Part shown: in pieces, positions 6,771-13,193 of the stretch | Numbering within the stretch: position 1 is the first letter of the stretch | Layout of the letters: the number at the start of each line of letters is the position of its first letter | Assembly (NCBI GenBank): GCA_965603295.1 | Contig: CBFDCL010000060.1 | Span: forward strand, 1-13,193 | Reading direction: 5' to 3' | Length of the DNA stretch: 13,193 nucleotides | Origin: JAFGWO01 sp965603295 | GTDB lineage: Bacteria > BMS3Abin14 | Made by a program: the position numbers and the translations under genes | Notes under the pieces: model-generated | Seen by the model: the letters and a program-made list of their open reading frames with translations, nothing else | Told to the model about the DNA's origin: nothing | Databases searched by the model: none

Positions 6771-6799
6771 TTGACACCAGATCCGGTTTGGGAAACAAT
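6771..6799 (+). promoter_or_regulatory. Probable sigma70 promoter for the receiver-PilZ gene
   Basis: A perfect TTGACA -35 at 6771-6776 is followed after 17 bp by AACAAT at 6794-6799, four of six matches to the -10 consensus. A start near 6806 would give a leader of about 54 nt to the ATG at 6860. Confidence 0.5.
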
Positions 6800-6859
6800 C
6801 CCTGCGGATTTTTCTTCTAGGCCAGCAACCATACCCGCTCAATAGCGCGAAAGGTACGG

Positions 6860-7567
6860 ATGAAAATTCTCCTTGTTGATGACACGGAACTGTTCCTGGA
6901 TCTGCAGAAAAGTTTCCTGAAAAGAGAATCGTTTATCTTTCTGACCGCAAGGTCCGGGGAAGAAGCTCTCAGGATTTTCCGGAGGGAAAAACCGGATCTG
7001 GTCATCCTGGACCTACTCATGCCCGGGATGGACGGGGATGACGTCTGCCGGGAAATTAAAGGGAACCCCGATACCCGCGCCATCCCCATTGTCATGGTCA
7101 GCTCAGAGGGGATAGAGGAGTACCGGGAGAGGTGCCATGCGGCGGGATGTGATGCTTTTGTATCCAAGCCGTTGAAAAGGGACCAACTGTTAGAAACCAT
7201 CGACCGTCTCATCCTCGTCGCAAAAAGGCGCCACCCCAGGATTCCGACGCACATCCTTGTTTACGTTAATCACCAGGAACAGCACACCGAGACCTGGATC
7301 CACACCCTCTCGAGCGGCGGGCTGTTCCTGGAAATGGATCCGGCCCCGGACACGGGCTCTATTCTGGATGTGACCTTTCCCTTCCCCGGCCTGCGGGGAC
7401 CGGTCCGCGCCACGGGAAAGGTCCGATGGTGCGGCAGGTCCCGCATAGACGGGCCGTCGGGTGTCGGGATCGAGTTCACCCGGATCGGCAGCGATGAAAG
7501 GGAGGCGATTCGACTCCATGTGGAAGAGAAACTTGCTTCTGTCGGGTCGTTGAAAGGGTTTGCATAG
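6860..7567 (+). CDS. Response regulator with receiver and PilZ domains
   Basis: A 235-residue cytoplasmic signalling protein. Residues 1-118 form a receiver domain: acidic pair D7/D8, phospho-acceptor D51 within the ILDLLMPGMDG segment, S81 at the switch position, and K103 in SKP. Residues 120-225 look like a PilZ domain, which binds cyclic di-GMP. The RxxxR motif is R123-R127, and the second motif appears as TLSSGG (149-154), with Thr where Asp or Asn is usual. It would join phosphorylation with cyclic di-GMP sensing to act through protein contacts; there is no DNA-binding domain. AAGGT at 6851-6855 is the ribosome-binding site. No histidine kinase or diguanylate cyclase is in the window, so its partner is unknown. 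A motility, adhesion or exopolysaccharide role is typical of such proteins but not shown here. Confidence 0.9.
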   Translation: MKILLVDDTELFLDLQKSFLKRESFIFLTARSGEEALRIFRREKPDLVILDLLMPGMDGDDVCREIKGNPDTRAIPIVMVSSEGIEEYRERCHAAGCDAFVSKPLKRDQLLETIDRLILVAKRRHPRIPTHILVYVNHQEQHTETWIHTLSSGGLFLEMDPAPDTGSILDVTFPFPGLRGPVRATGKVRWCGRSRIDGPSGVGIEFTRIGSDEREAIRLHVEEKLASVGSLKGFA

Positions 7568-7600
7568 GAACGAACTTGAAATGCCAGGCCGAATATCGGA

Positions 7601-8707
7601 TTAAGCCAGATACGGCGCTGCAAGCTTTGCGGCGGTTTTGATTTCGATAGATTGACTGCATTGGACCGTGCATTTCTCGCAGCGGATGCAGTTCCCGATG
7701 GCTTTGGCCGCGGCCCGGGCATTTTCTTTTGCCAGATCCGGATTCCCGTACCCCTCAAGGTACATCCCCACGCGGACCGCGTCTATCCCCCCTGTACCGT
7801 AACGGCATTGCTCGATGCACTCGGAGCAAAAAGCGCAGGCTTTTCCCTCGAGGCCGCTCCTGAAAGCCTCCAGAATCACCAGGTCCCTTAGGCCGCTTTT
7901 TCCTTTCACCGCGGCCGTGTTCTCCTTCACCATTGATCGGCTCAGCATCCCGGGGACCGCAAGGTGGATCCCCGGTTTTTCCAGAATGTAACGCAAGGCT
8001 GCCTGATGGGGAGTCAGTTCCGGCCGGACTTTTTCCTTGAAACCGCCGTTCTGCGTCTTCATGGCGATGATCCCCACCCCTCTTTTGGCCGCCTCTTCGA
8101 TGGCATCAAAAAGGTTTCTCGGGGATCGGAAGTTTACTGCGACGAGCACGGTGTCATAGAACCTGTCTTCCATGACGGCCCTTAATACCTCCACCTGTTT
8201 CGAATGGGTGGTGACTCCGACGAACCGGATCTTCCCCTCTTTTTGCAGGTTCCGGAGGACCCCCTGCACGTCCTTTCTCACGATCTGCTCCCTGGAGGAC
8301 ACCCCATGCAGCTGCAGAAGGTCGATCCGGTCAACCCCCAGGGAGGCCAGGCTGCGAGCCACTGATTTTCTCATTCTGGACTCACTGGAGATGTGGACCT
8401 TGGTGGCGATGAAAACCTTGTCCCGAACCCCAGCTATCGCCTGCCCCACGATCTTCTCGTTGCGCCCCCCCATGTAGCAGCAGGCTGTATCACAATAGTT
8501 TATCCCCGAATCGATCCCGAACCTGATGGTCCCTGGATCGGCACACTGCATAGCACCGTAACCCAGCACGGGGACGGCAACGCCGGTTCGGCCTAGAACC
8601 CTTTCGGGAATCTCGCGGGCGCCGGAGGCGGCGGCTCTATGGGGAACAAGCCCGGCGCCTATGAGGGCCGCTGTTTTTTTCAGGAAGTCCCGTCTTTTAA
8701 GATACAT
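7601..8707 (-). CDS. Tat-exported aldo/keto reductase with two C-terminal [4Fe-4S] motifs
   Basis: A 368-residue oxidoreductase. It opens with a Tat signal (KRRDFLKK at 4-11, then a hydrophobic stretch and a small-residue AAASGA region near 25-30). The aldo/keto reductase barrel follows with the complete catalytic tetrad D73, Y78, K103 and H134. The C-terminus carries two CxxCxxCxxxC motifs, C291/C294/C297/C301 and C340/C343/C346/C350, as in the ferredoxin-like aldo/keto reductase group (COG1453 type). The usual NADPH-phosphate region appears only as VPGMLSRSMVKENTAA. The frame is open to 8755, but ATG 8707 places the Tat signal at the N-terminus, lies 16 nt after the upstream stop, and has GGGG before it. 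Periplasmic location is inferred from the Tat motif. Substrate is unknown. It is translated just after the secreted DUF6599-like protein. Confidence 0.88.
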   Translation of the reverse strand: MYLKRRDFLKKTAALIGAGLVPHRAAASGAREIPERVLGRTGVAVPVLGYGAMQCADPGTIRFGIDSGINYCDTACCYMGGRNEKIVGQAIAGVRDKVFIATKVHISSESRMRKSVARSLASLGVDRIDLLQLHGVSSREQIVRKDVQGVLRNLQKEGKIRFVGVTTHSKQVEVLRAVMEDRFYDTVLVAVNFRSPRNLFDAIEEAAKRGVGIIAMKTQNGGFKEKVRPELTPHQAALRYILEKPGIHLAVPGMLSRSMVKENTAAVKGKSGLRDLVILEAFRSGLEGKACAFCSECIEQCRYGTGGIDAVRVGMYLEGYGNPDLAKENARAAAKAIGNCIRCEKCTVQCSQSIEIKTAAKLAAPYLA

Positions 8708-8723
8708 GGCTACCCCGTCTATT

Positions 8724-9515
8724 TCACTCCGGCAGGCTTTCCAGGACTCCGTCAAGATAGGGAAGAGCCCCGTCGGCGGGCTCTTTCGGCCAGGCCACCG
8801 CCAAGCCTCGAACCCTCACCTGTCGAGCGCCGCGGTCCATCAGAGCCGCCGCGAGGGAGTTCGACTGTTTTGCCGTCTCAAAGTATCGGAGATAGTAGAT
8901 CCCCTCGTCCGGACCCTCCCACGAGTAACCCGGTCCCGCTTTCAGATCGTAGTCCACATCCTCCGGGTGGTATTGCACCCCACAGGCTTTTCCGGTCGCC
9001 TTCTGGAGCCTCCCGAGAGTTTCCGGAAGGGGCTCGGGGGAAGGGTGGATCCCGGAAAAAGCCGCGAGGAAATCGGTGACAGCTTGTTTTCCGTTGATCC
9101 CTTCCACATCTATTCGCATGAAATAGCGTCCCCTTTGGGCATAATAGGTCCAGTCGCCCGCAAGGACCGCGGCACTGGAGGTGATGAACTCCTCACCGTC
9201 GCATCCGGCATATAGCCGATAGAGCCCGTAGGCATTTATGGGAAGTCCCATGTCCAGGAGGTCGATGGAAAAGTAGGCGTCGGGGCCGCTTTTGTATGCG
9301 GCGTATGACAGACATCTTGCGCCGTAACGCCTGAGCAGCTCGGCTTCCCCGTTGACGTGTTCGTACATGGTCTCGGGAAGCCAAGTTTTCACTGCACCGC
9401 CCCGGATCATAACCGGATCGCGGCTAAACTCACCGGGAAGCAGGGAAGAAGCGGCGACGCCGGTGGGGAAAAAAGATACAATAACAAGGAGTGTGAAGAT
9501 TTTAGAATAGCCCAT
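8724..9515 (-). CDS. Secreted DUF6599-like protein
   Basis: A 263-residue protein with a clear Sec signal peptide: basic K5, hydrophobic core at 6-20, and a likely cleavage after GVAAS near residue 23. The mature part has features I associate with DUF6599: a TMYEHVNGEAELLRRYG segment early on, an AYGLYRLYAG segment near the middle, and a C-terminal YFETAKQSNSLAAALMDRGA stretch. No catalytic motif or cofactor site is recognisable, and function is unknown. It is the first gene of a two-gene unit with the Tat-exported aldo/keto reductase (16-nt gap), so both may act in the periplasm, perhaps on the same compound. ATG 9515 lacks a good ribosome-binding site but gives a proper signal peptide. The domain name is from memory and moderately secure; existence of the gene is certain. 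Confidence 0.8.
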   Translation of the reverse strand: MGYSKIFTLLVIVSFFPTGVAASSLLPGEFSRDPVMIRGGAVKTWLPETMYEHVNGEAELLRRYGARCLSYAAYKSGPDAYFSIDLLDMGLPINAYGLYRLYAGCDGEEFITSSAAVLAGDWTYYAQRGRYFMRIDVEGINGKQAVTDFLAAFSGIHPSPEPLPETLGRLQKATGKACGVQYHPEDVDYDLKAGPGYSWEGPDEGIYYLRYFETAKQSNSLAAALMDRGARQVRVRGLAVAWPKEPADGALPYLDGVLESLPE

Positions 9516-9543
9516 GGTTTTCTGTAATGATTGTTATCCAATC

Positions 9544-9572
9544 ACTCTAATGGGAACATTCCTGTGAGTCAA
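9544..9572 (-). promoter_or_regulatory. Probable promoter for the DUF6599-like/aldo-keto reductase unit
   Basis: On the minus strand TTGACT (9567-9572) is followed after 17 bp by TAGAGT (9544-9549), with 5/6 and 4/6 consensus matches. It lies in the 71-bp gap that separates this unit from the divergent dehydrogenase gene, and would start transcription about 22 nt before ATG 9515. Confidence 0.45.
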
Positions 9573-9586
9573 GGAGGGAGAGATCT

Positions 9587-10432
9587 ATGAGAGCGGGATT
9601 TGCCGGATTGGGGAACCTCGGAAAAGCCGTCGCTGGCCGGCTCATCGATGCAGAGGTAAACCTCACGGTATGGAACAGGACCCCCGGGAAAGCCGCTGGA
9701 TTAAGGGCACAGCAGGCAGATACTCCAGCCGAACTCACCGGGCTTGATGTCATTTTCCTGTGTCTCTTTGACAGCGAAGCCGTGGAAGAGGTCCTGACCG
9801 GCGAGGGTGGGCTCCTGGAAGGGGACCTTTCCGGAAAGGTGATCGTGGATCTTTCCACGAACCACTTTCTTGAGGCGGAGGGTTTTCACGACCTGGTGGC
9901 GGGTCTTGGGGGGAGCTACCTGGAGGCCCCTGTGGTCGGCAGCATCGTGCCTGCCTCCAAGGGGCTGCTCACGATCCTGGTCAGTGGTGACAGGGATATC
10001 TTTCAAAACATTCTTCCACTGCTCGAGATTCTGGGGAAGAACATCTTTTACCTTGGAGAACCGGGTCTCGCTTCCAGGATGAAACTGGTGAACAACCTCG
10101 TGCTCGGTTCGTTCATGGCGGCCCTCGCTGAAGCCCTTTCCCTCGGTATCGCCGCCGGCCTGGACAAGGAACGGGTCCTCGAGGTCCTCGAGGCGGGAGC
10201 GGGCAACTCCATGGTTCTGACAGCCAAAAAGGGGAAGCTGCTCGATGAGGATTTTTCCCCCCATTTCGCCGTGTCGGCCATTTTCAAGGACCTGCACTAC
10301 ACTCAGGATCTGGCGCGGTACCTGGGAAGACCCCTGTTCACCGGTTCTATTGCAAAGGAACTTTTCGGCATGGGGGTGGCAAGAGGCTTCGAGAACGAGG
10401 ATTTTTGCTCCGTTTTCAAGGTGCTCAAGTAG
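9587..10432 (+). CDS. NAD(P)-dependent beta-hydroxyacid dehydrogenase family protein
   Basis: A 281-residue enzyme of the 6-phosphogluconate/3-hydroxyisobutyrate dehydrogenase family, closest in look to GLYR1/succinic semialdehyde-reductase-like members. The Rossmann motif GLGNLG is at 7-12. NRT at 30-32 after the second strand suggests NADPH preference. The catalytic lysine is K166 with N170 (MKLVNN), and the C-terminal KDL (234-236) is conserved. The substrate loop reads APVVGS (114-119), where most relatives have PVSGG or PVSGS, so Val117 replaces a conserved serine; substrate specificity may be shifted. The ribosome-binding site AAGGAGG (9571-9577) is strong. No membrane segment. It stands alone between a divergent and a convergent neighbour, so context does not reveal the substrate. 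Confidence 0.9.
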   Translation: MRAGFAGLGNLGKAVAGRLIDAEVNLTVWNRTPGKAAGLRAQQADTPAELTGLDVIFLCLFDSEAVEEVLTGEGGLLEGDLSGKVIVDLSTNHFLEAEGFHDLVAGLGGSYLEAPVVGSIVPASKGLLTILVSGDRDIFQNILPLLEILGKNIFYLGEPGLASRMKLVNNLVLGSFMAALAEALSLGIAAGLDKERVLEVLEAGAGNSMVLTAKKGKLLDEDFSPHFAVSAIFKDLHYTQDLARYLGRPLFTGSIAKELFGMGVARGFENEDFCSVFKVLK

Positions 10433-10472
10433 CGGGGACGGGGCACTGAAAAAAGTTTGAGGTTATGTCTCC

Positions 10473-10486
10473 AATTTCAAATTTCA
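10473..10486. repeat. Two-unit heptamer repeat AATTTCA
   Basis: Two identical adjacent 7-nt units form part of the repeat island between the convergent dehydrogenase and outer-membrane protein genes. Two copies alone are weak evidence; period and position match the neighbouring arrays. Confidence 0.45.
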
Positions 10487-10496
10487 AAAAGTTTTG

Positions 10497-10517
10497 ATCT
10501 GAGATCCAAAATCCAAA
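10497..10517. repeat. Heptamer array, ATCCAAA type
   Basis: Three adjacent 7-nt units are seen: ATCTGAG, ATCCAAA, ATCCAAA. The left part overlaps a small inverted repeat (GATCT-G-AGATC, 10496-10506). Confidence 0.45.
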
Positions 10518-10574
10518 GAGAACAGGATTCAGCTGATAACTGTAAGTCAACAGCTGCAACTTTTCTCCGTTTAT

Positions 10575-10609
10575 TCTCCTGAATTCTGGATTCTGACTCC
10601 TGGATTCTG
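10575..10609. repeat. Heptamer array, RATTCTG type
   Basis: Five contiguous 7-nt units are seen: TCTCCTG, AATTCTG, GATTCTG, ACTCCTG, GATTCTG. All end in CTG. The array ends 3 nt before the stop codon of the outer-membrane protein gene (minus strand). Together with the two smaller arrays it occupies much of the 180-nt gap 10433-10612, in which no gene is supported. Confidence 0.6.
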
Positions 10610-10612
10610 TCT

Positions 10613-11722
10613 TTAGAACGCTTCCCCGAAGATAAAGTATATAGACCTCTGGTCCTTGGCCCAGGCAAAATCCAGCCGGGCTTTGGCCACGTGATCAGGG
10701 GGCAGGGTAAACCGCAGGCCCGCTCCAACCGAGGCCTTGGGGGAACCGAACCAGTCATCCGTAGCCTCTCCAATCTCCGCGAACACCGCCGCGCTGCCGA
10801 TCCAGAAAAGGTGTTTTCTCATTTCTCCCTGGGCTACATAGAACTTGTCGCCCCGAAACCGGTTAGTGAAAAAACCCCTCAGGAAATAGGGCCCCCCCGC
10901 GCTGTACCGAAACTGGTAGCTCGGTGTTCCCCAGGACCCTTCCACGAAAAACCGCCCCGCGAAGACCAGCCCCCCACCGAGGGGCCTGAATATCCGATGA
11001 TCCATTTCGGCCTGCAGAAACGTCCGGTTTTGTCCATAGGTGGAAAGGGAATCAGGTACCAGACTCACCCTCACGGTGCTGTACTGGCCGTCGGTGGGAC
11101 TGAGCCAGCTGTCCCGGTTGTCGTAAGTCAAAAAGTACCCAAGAGCCAGAGAGGATTCGTCAAAATCCGGGGGGGGGATCTCCGTTCCCTCAACACCCTT
11201 GGGGTGGACACCCCGATAGTCGAGGAAGGGGCCGAAAGCAGTGGCCAGCACCTTTTGGCTGTGAAAATAGAAAAGGACCCTTGATACCGTTCCTTCGAGC
11301 ATGATCCGGTCGGAGGCTGCGGTCCCCATGCCCTCTCCGTAATAGGGCCTGGCAAAATCATCCACCTCGACCTCGAGATCATAGAACGTATCTTCCCTGT
11401 ACCATCTCCTGAGGCTGAAAAGGGCACTGTATTCCCCCCTCGAGGAAAAAGCCCCCCTCGTGAACAACCGGTAGCGGGGGTCGAAAGGCCTTTCGAGAAA
11501 GGTCGCGCCCCCGAAAACAGCCCCGAATGTGGGATCGAAAGCCAGGATGGGGACAAGGGACATGCCCGTCCTGGCTTGCGGTGTCCCCCGCTCGGCAAAC
11601 TCCTCCAACTCTTCGATGGCGCCGACCCGATCTTCACAGGTGGCGGATCGTGTTCCGCACAGGAAAACCAGGAGCCAGACAACCCCCGCCACAAGAAGCT
11701 GTTTTCTGATTCTTCCCCCCAT
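10613..11722 (-). CDS. Outer-membrane beta-barrel protein, Omp85 superfamily without POTRA domains
   Basis: A 369-residue protein with a Sec signal (RIRK at 4-7, hydrophobic core 9-22, cleavage near residue 29). The rest resembles the surface-antigen (D15/Omp85) barrel: alternating strands, the YDNRDSWLSPTDGQY signature at 200-214, the LRGF loop motif at 281-284 (the conserved RGF/RGY of Omp85 proteins), and a C-terminal strand ending in Phe369, as recognised by the Bam machinery. Only about 25 residues separate the signal from the first strands, so no POTRA domain is present and it is not BamA itself. I chose ATG 11722 rather than the upstream TTG at 11770, because it places the signal at the N-terminus and sits 19 nt after the phoH stop. 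A run of nine C's on its coding strand (11169-11177) encodes PPP at 183-185. Cargo or function is unknown. Confidence 0.87.
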   Translation of the reverse strand: MGGRIRKQLLVAGVVWLLVFLCGTRSATCEDRVGAIEELEEFAERGTPQARTGMSLVPILAFDPTFGAVFGGATFLERPFDPRYRLFTRGAFSSRGEYSALFSLRRWYREDTFYDLEVEVDDFARPYYGEGMGTAASDRIMLEGTVSRVLFYFHSQKVLATAFGPFLDYRGVHPKGVEGTEIPPPDFDESSLALGYFLTYDNRDSWLSPTDGQYSTVRVSLVPDSLSTYGQNRTFLQAEMDHRIFRPLGGGLVFAGRFFVEGSWGTPSYQFRYSAGGPYFLRGFFTNRFRGDKFYVAQGEMRKHLFWIGSAAVFAEIGEATDDWFGSPKASVGAGLRFTLPPDHVAKARLDFAWAKDQRSIYFIFGEAF

Positions 11723-11741
11723 TCGATCCCGCCGGACCGCC

Positions 11742-13118
11742 TCACAGGATGCTTGCTGCCATGGTGGCAAGACGGCTTCGCTCCCCCTTGTCGAGGAAAA
11801 GGCTGGCTGAGATACCCTCGTCCGACATGCGGAACTTTTCGGACGCCACAGCCAGACCGTTGTCCGTGGAGGTCATATAAGGGCTGTCGATCTGGTAGAT
11901 ATCCCCTGTCAGGATGATTTTTGTATTCTCCCCTGCCCTGGTGATAATGGTCTTAATCTCGTGCGGCGTGAGGTTCTGGGCTTCATCGATCATGAATATC
12001 CCGTTTGAGACGCTTCGGCCGCGGATATAGGCCAGCGGCTGTACTTCAATGATCTTCGAATCGAAAAGATACTGCAGAGTGATATCGCGGGCTCCGTGAG
12101 TGAGGTCTTTCCCCTTTCCGTGCCCTCCGTTCGCCAGGTTGTCCACGAGGAACTCAAGGTTGTCGTATATGGGCTGCAGCCACGGCCGGACCTTTTCGTA
12201 TTCGGTCCCGGGAAGGGCCCCCGGATCGGGGCCCATGGGGATGATGGGTCTGGCAATGATCAACCGTTTGTAACGCTCCTCAAGGACCATCTCGAGAGCG
12301 CAGGCCAGGGAAACCAGGGTTTTCCCGCTCCCGGCAATGCCCATGGTGAACACAATATCGAGGCTCGTGTCGAGAATTGCCTCCATGAGGAACCTCTGCT
12401 TGTGGTTCCGGGGCCGGATCCCGAAAACATCGTCGACCTTTCCGAGGAGGTGGAAATGCCCCTTTCCCCTCTCGTCTTTCCGAAACTGCACGAGGGCGCT
12501 CTGGTTCAGGTCCGCCTCGTTCTTGAGCAGGAGATAGTCGTTGGCATGAGGCGAGAACTCCTCGTCATCGTTCCGATAACCCGCCACCGGAAGGATCTTT
12601 TCCTGGTAGAGCTTATCGATATAGTCAGAGGGAACCAGGATGAAAAGTCCCTCTTCCTCCACGCTGGATACAGTCTTGTTGTGGTAGTAATCCTCCGATT
12701 CGATCCCGAGGATGTTAGCCTTGATCCTGACGTTGATGTCCTTGCTCACAACGATGGTGGCGAGGTTCGATTCCTTTTTCACGCTCAAAGCGACGTTAAG
12801 GATCATGTTGTCAGGGGATGTCCGCAAGCCGCCGACTTTCATTTCCCGCGGAAGGGAAATGTCCTCGTCGTAAAACCGGACGTAGACGTGCCCACCGTTT
12901 CCTGTCTCGATCCCTTTGAGGAGGTCCCCTTTCAACCTCAGTTCATCGAGCTGTCTGGAAAACTGGCGAGCCGCAAACCCTCTCGGGTCGTAGTGTCTTT
13001 TGAAGTTGTCGAGCTCCTCTAAGACAACGGATGGGATAATGATATTGTTCTCCTCAAAGGTTTCCAGGCAGTTGGGGGAGTAGATAATGACGTTGGTGTC
13101 CAGAACGAAGTTTTTCAA
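11742..13118 (-). CDS. phoH: PIN-PhoH family ATPase (PhoH2-like)
   Basis: A 458-residue cytoplasmic protein with a PIN nuclease domain (1-140) followed by a PhoH ATPase domain (230-458), the PhoH2 architecture linked to RNA unwinding and cleavage. PIN acidic residues are D7 (LDTN), E35, D103 (SPDN) and D127 (SKDIN). Walker A is GIAGSGKT at 260-267 and Walker B is FMIDEAQN at 375-382. The segment PMGPDPGALPG (294-304) varies from the more common P-G-D-I-G form. The frame is open to 13178, but TTG 13118 is the likely start: AAGGAG (13126-13131) lies 7 nt before it, and family proteins begin with KNFVLDTN-type sequence. It is the first gene of a unit with the outer-membrane protein. A toxin-antitoxin partner gene could lie beyond the right edge. 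Confidence 0.92.
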   Translation of the reverse strand: MKNFVLDTNVIIYSPNCLETFEENNIIIPSVVLEELDNFKRHYDPRGFAARQFSRQLDELRLKGDLLKGIETGNGGHVYVRFYDEDISLPREMKVGGLRTSPDNMILNVALSVKKESNLATIVVSKDINVRIKANILGIESEDYYHNKTVSSVEEEGLFILVPSDYIDKLYQEKILPVAGYRNDDEEFSPHANDYLLLKNEADLNQSALVQFRKDERGKGHFHLLGKVDDVFGIRPRNHKQRFLMEAILDTSLDIVFTMGIAGSGKTLVSLACALEMVLEERYKRLIIARPIIPMGPDPGALPGTEYEKVRPWLQPIYDNLEFLVDNLANGGHGKGKDLTHGARDITLQYLFDSKIIEVQPLAYIRGRSVSNGIFMIDEAQNLTPHEIKTIITRAGENTKIILTGDIYQIDSPYMTSTDNGLAVASEKFRMSDEGISASLFLDKGERSRLATMAASIL

Positions 13119-13193
13119 AGCTGATCTCCTTCCGGATGGCCGGGACCGCAGGGGAATTCTGTAAGGGCGAGGGAGCAAAACATTGCATTAAAA
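13119..13193. other. Upstream region of the phoH-like gene, window edge
   Basis: This 75-nt stretch holds the AAGGAG ribosome-binding site (13126-13131, minus strand) and no second gene. No promoter with both elements near consensus was found; it may lie beyond the edge. Confidence 0.4.

Noticed and set aside
6648..6842. 64-codon minus-strand frame in the intergenic island
   Set aside because: Its translation follows the ACGTTAA array and a G run, and it has no ribosome-binding site or family similarity.
10530..10564. Terminator hairpin formed by two CAGCTG copies followed by TTTT
   Set aside because: Only the CAGCTG arms pair well, inner bases mismatch, and the T's start several bases after the stem.
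12096..13022. 308-codon open frame opposite the phoH-like gene
   Set aside because: Antisense shadow; the minus-strand product has intact PIN and Walker motifs.

Overview
The window is GC-rich bacterial DNA with 13 protein-coding genes and no RNA gene, transposase, CRISPR array or prophage gene that I can see. Gene content suggests an anaerobic or microaerophilic Gram-negative in the broad deltaproteobacterial (Desulfobacterota/Myxococcota-like) range. The signs are an MJ0042 zinc-ribbon/DUF3426 protein, a two-subunit Nfn-type (NADH-dependent ferredoxin:NADP+) flavoprotein, a receiver-PilZ protein of the kind common in that group, a Tat-exported Fe-S aldo/keto reductase, and an Omp85-type outer-membrane barrel. 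This placement is an inference from gene families, not a phylogeny.

Layout, left to right. 1-300 is non-coding: a short dispersed-repeat-like motif, then a near-consensus sigma70 promoter. 301-1638 (+) is the MJ0042/DUF3426 membrane protein. 5806-1651 (-) is a compact cluster, in transcription order nfnA-like, nfnB-like, trans-polyprenyl diphosphate synthase, AMMECR1-domain protein, then a DUF2007-like small protein that probably has its own promoter. The first four genes overlap by 8, 4 and 4 nt. 5950-6543 (+) is the ribosome-assembly GTPase engB. 6544-6859 is a repeat-bearing intergenic island that ends in a promoter for a receiver-PilZ regulator (6860-7567 +). 9515-7601 (-) is a secreted DUF6599-like protein followed by a Tat-exported aldo/keto reductase with two Fe-S motifs. 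9587-10432 (+) is a beta-hydroxyacid dehydrogenase. 10433-10612 is a second repeat-bearing island. 13118-10613 (-) is a PIN-PhoH ATPase followed 19 nt later by a POTRA-less Omp85-type barrel.

How the genes fit together. The Nfn pair would link the NADH, NADPH and ferredoxin pools. The prenyl synthase coupled to it would supply isoprenoid chains, for example for a quinone tail. The DUF6599-like/aldo-keto reductase pair is the least explained part of the window: an oxidoreductase with a full catalytic tetrad and eight cluster cysteines, apparently sent folded to the periplasm, encoded just after a secreted protein of unknown function. The two larger intergenic islands both contain degenerate tandem arrays with a 7-nt period but different unit sequences.
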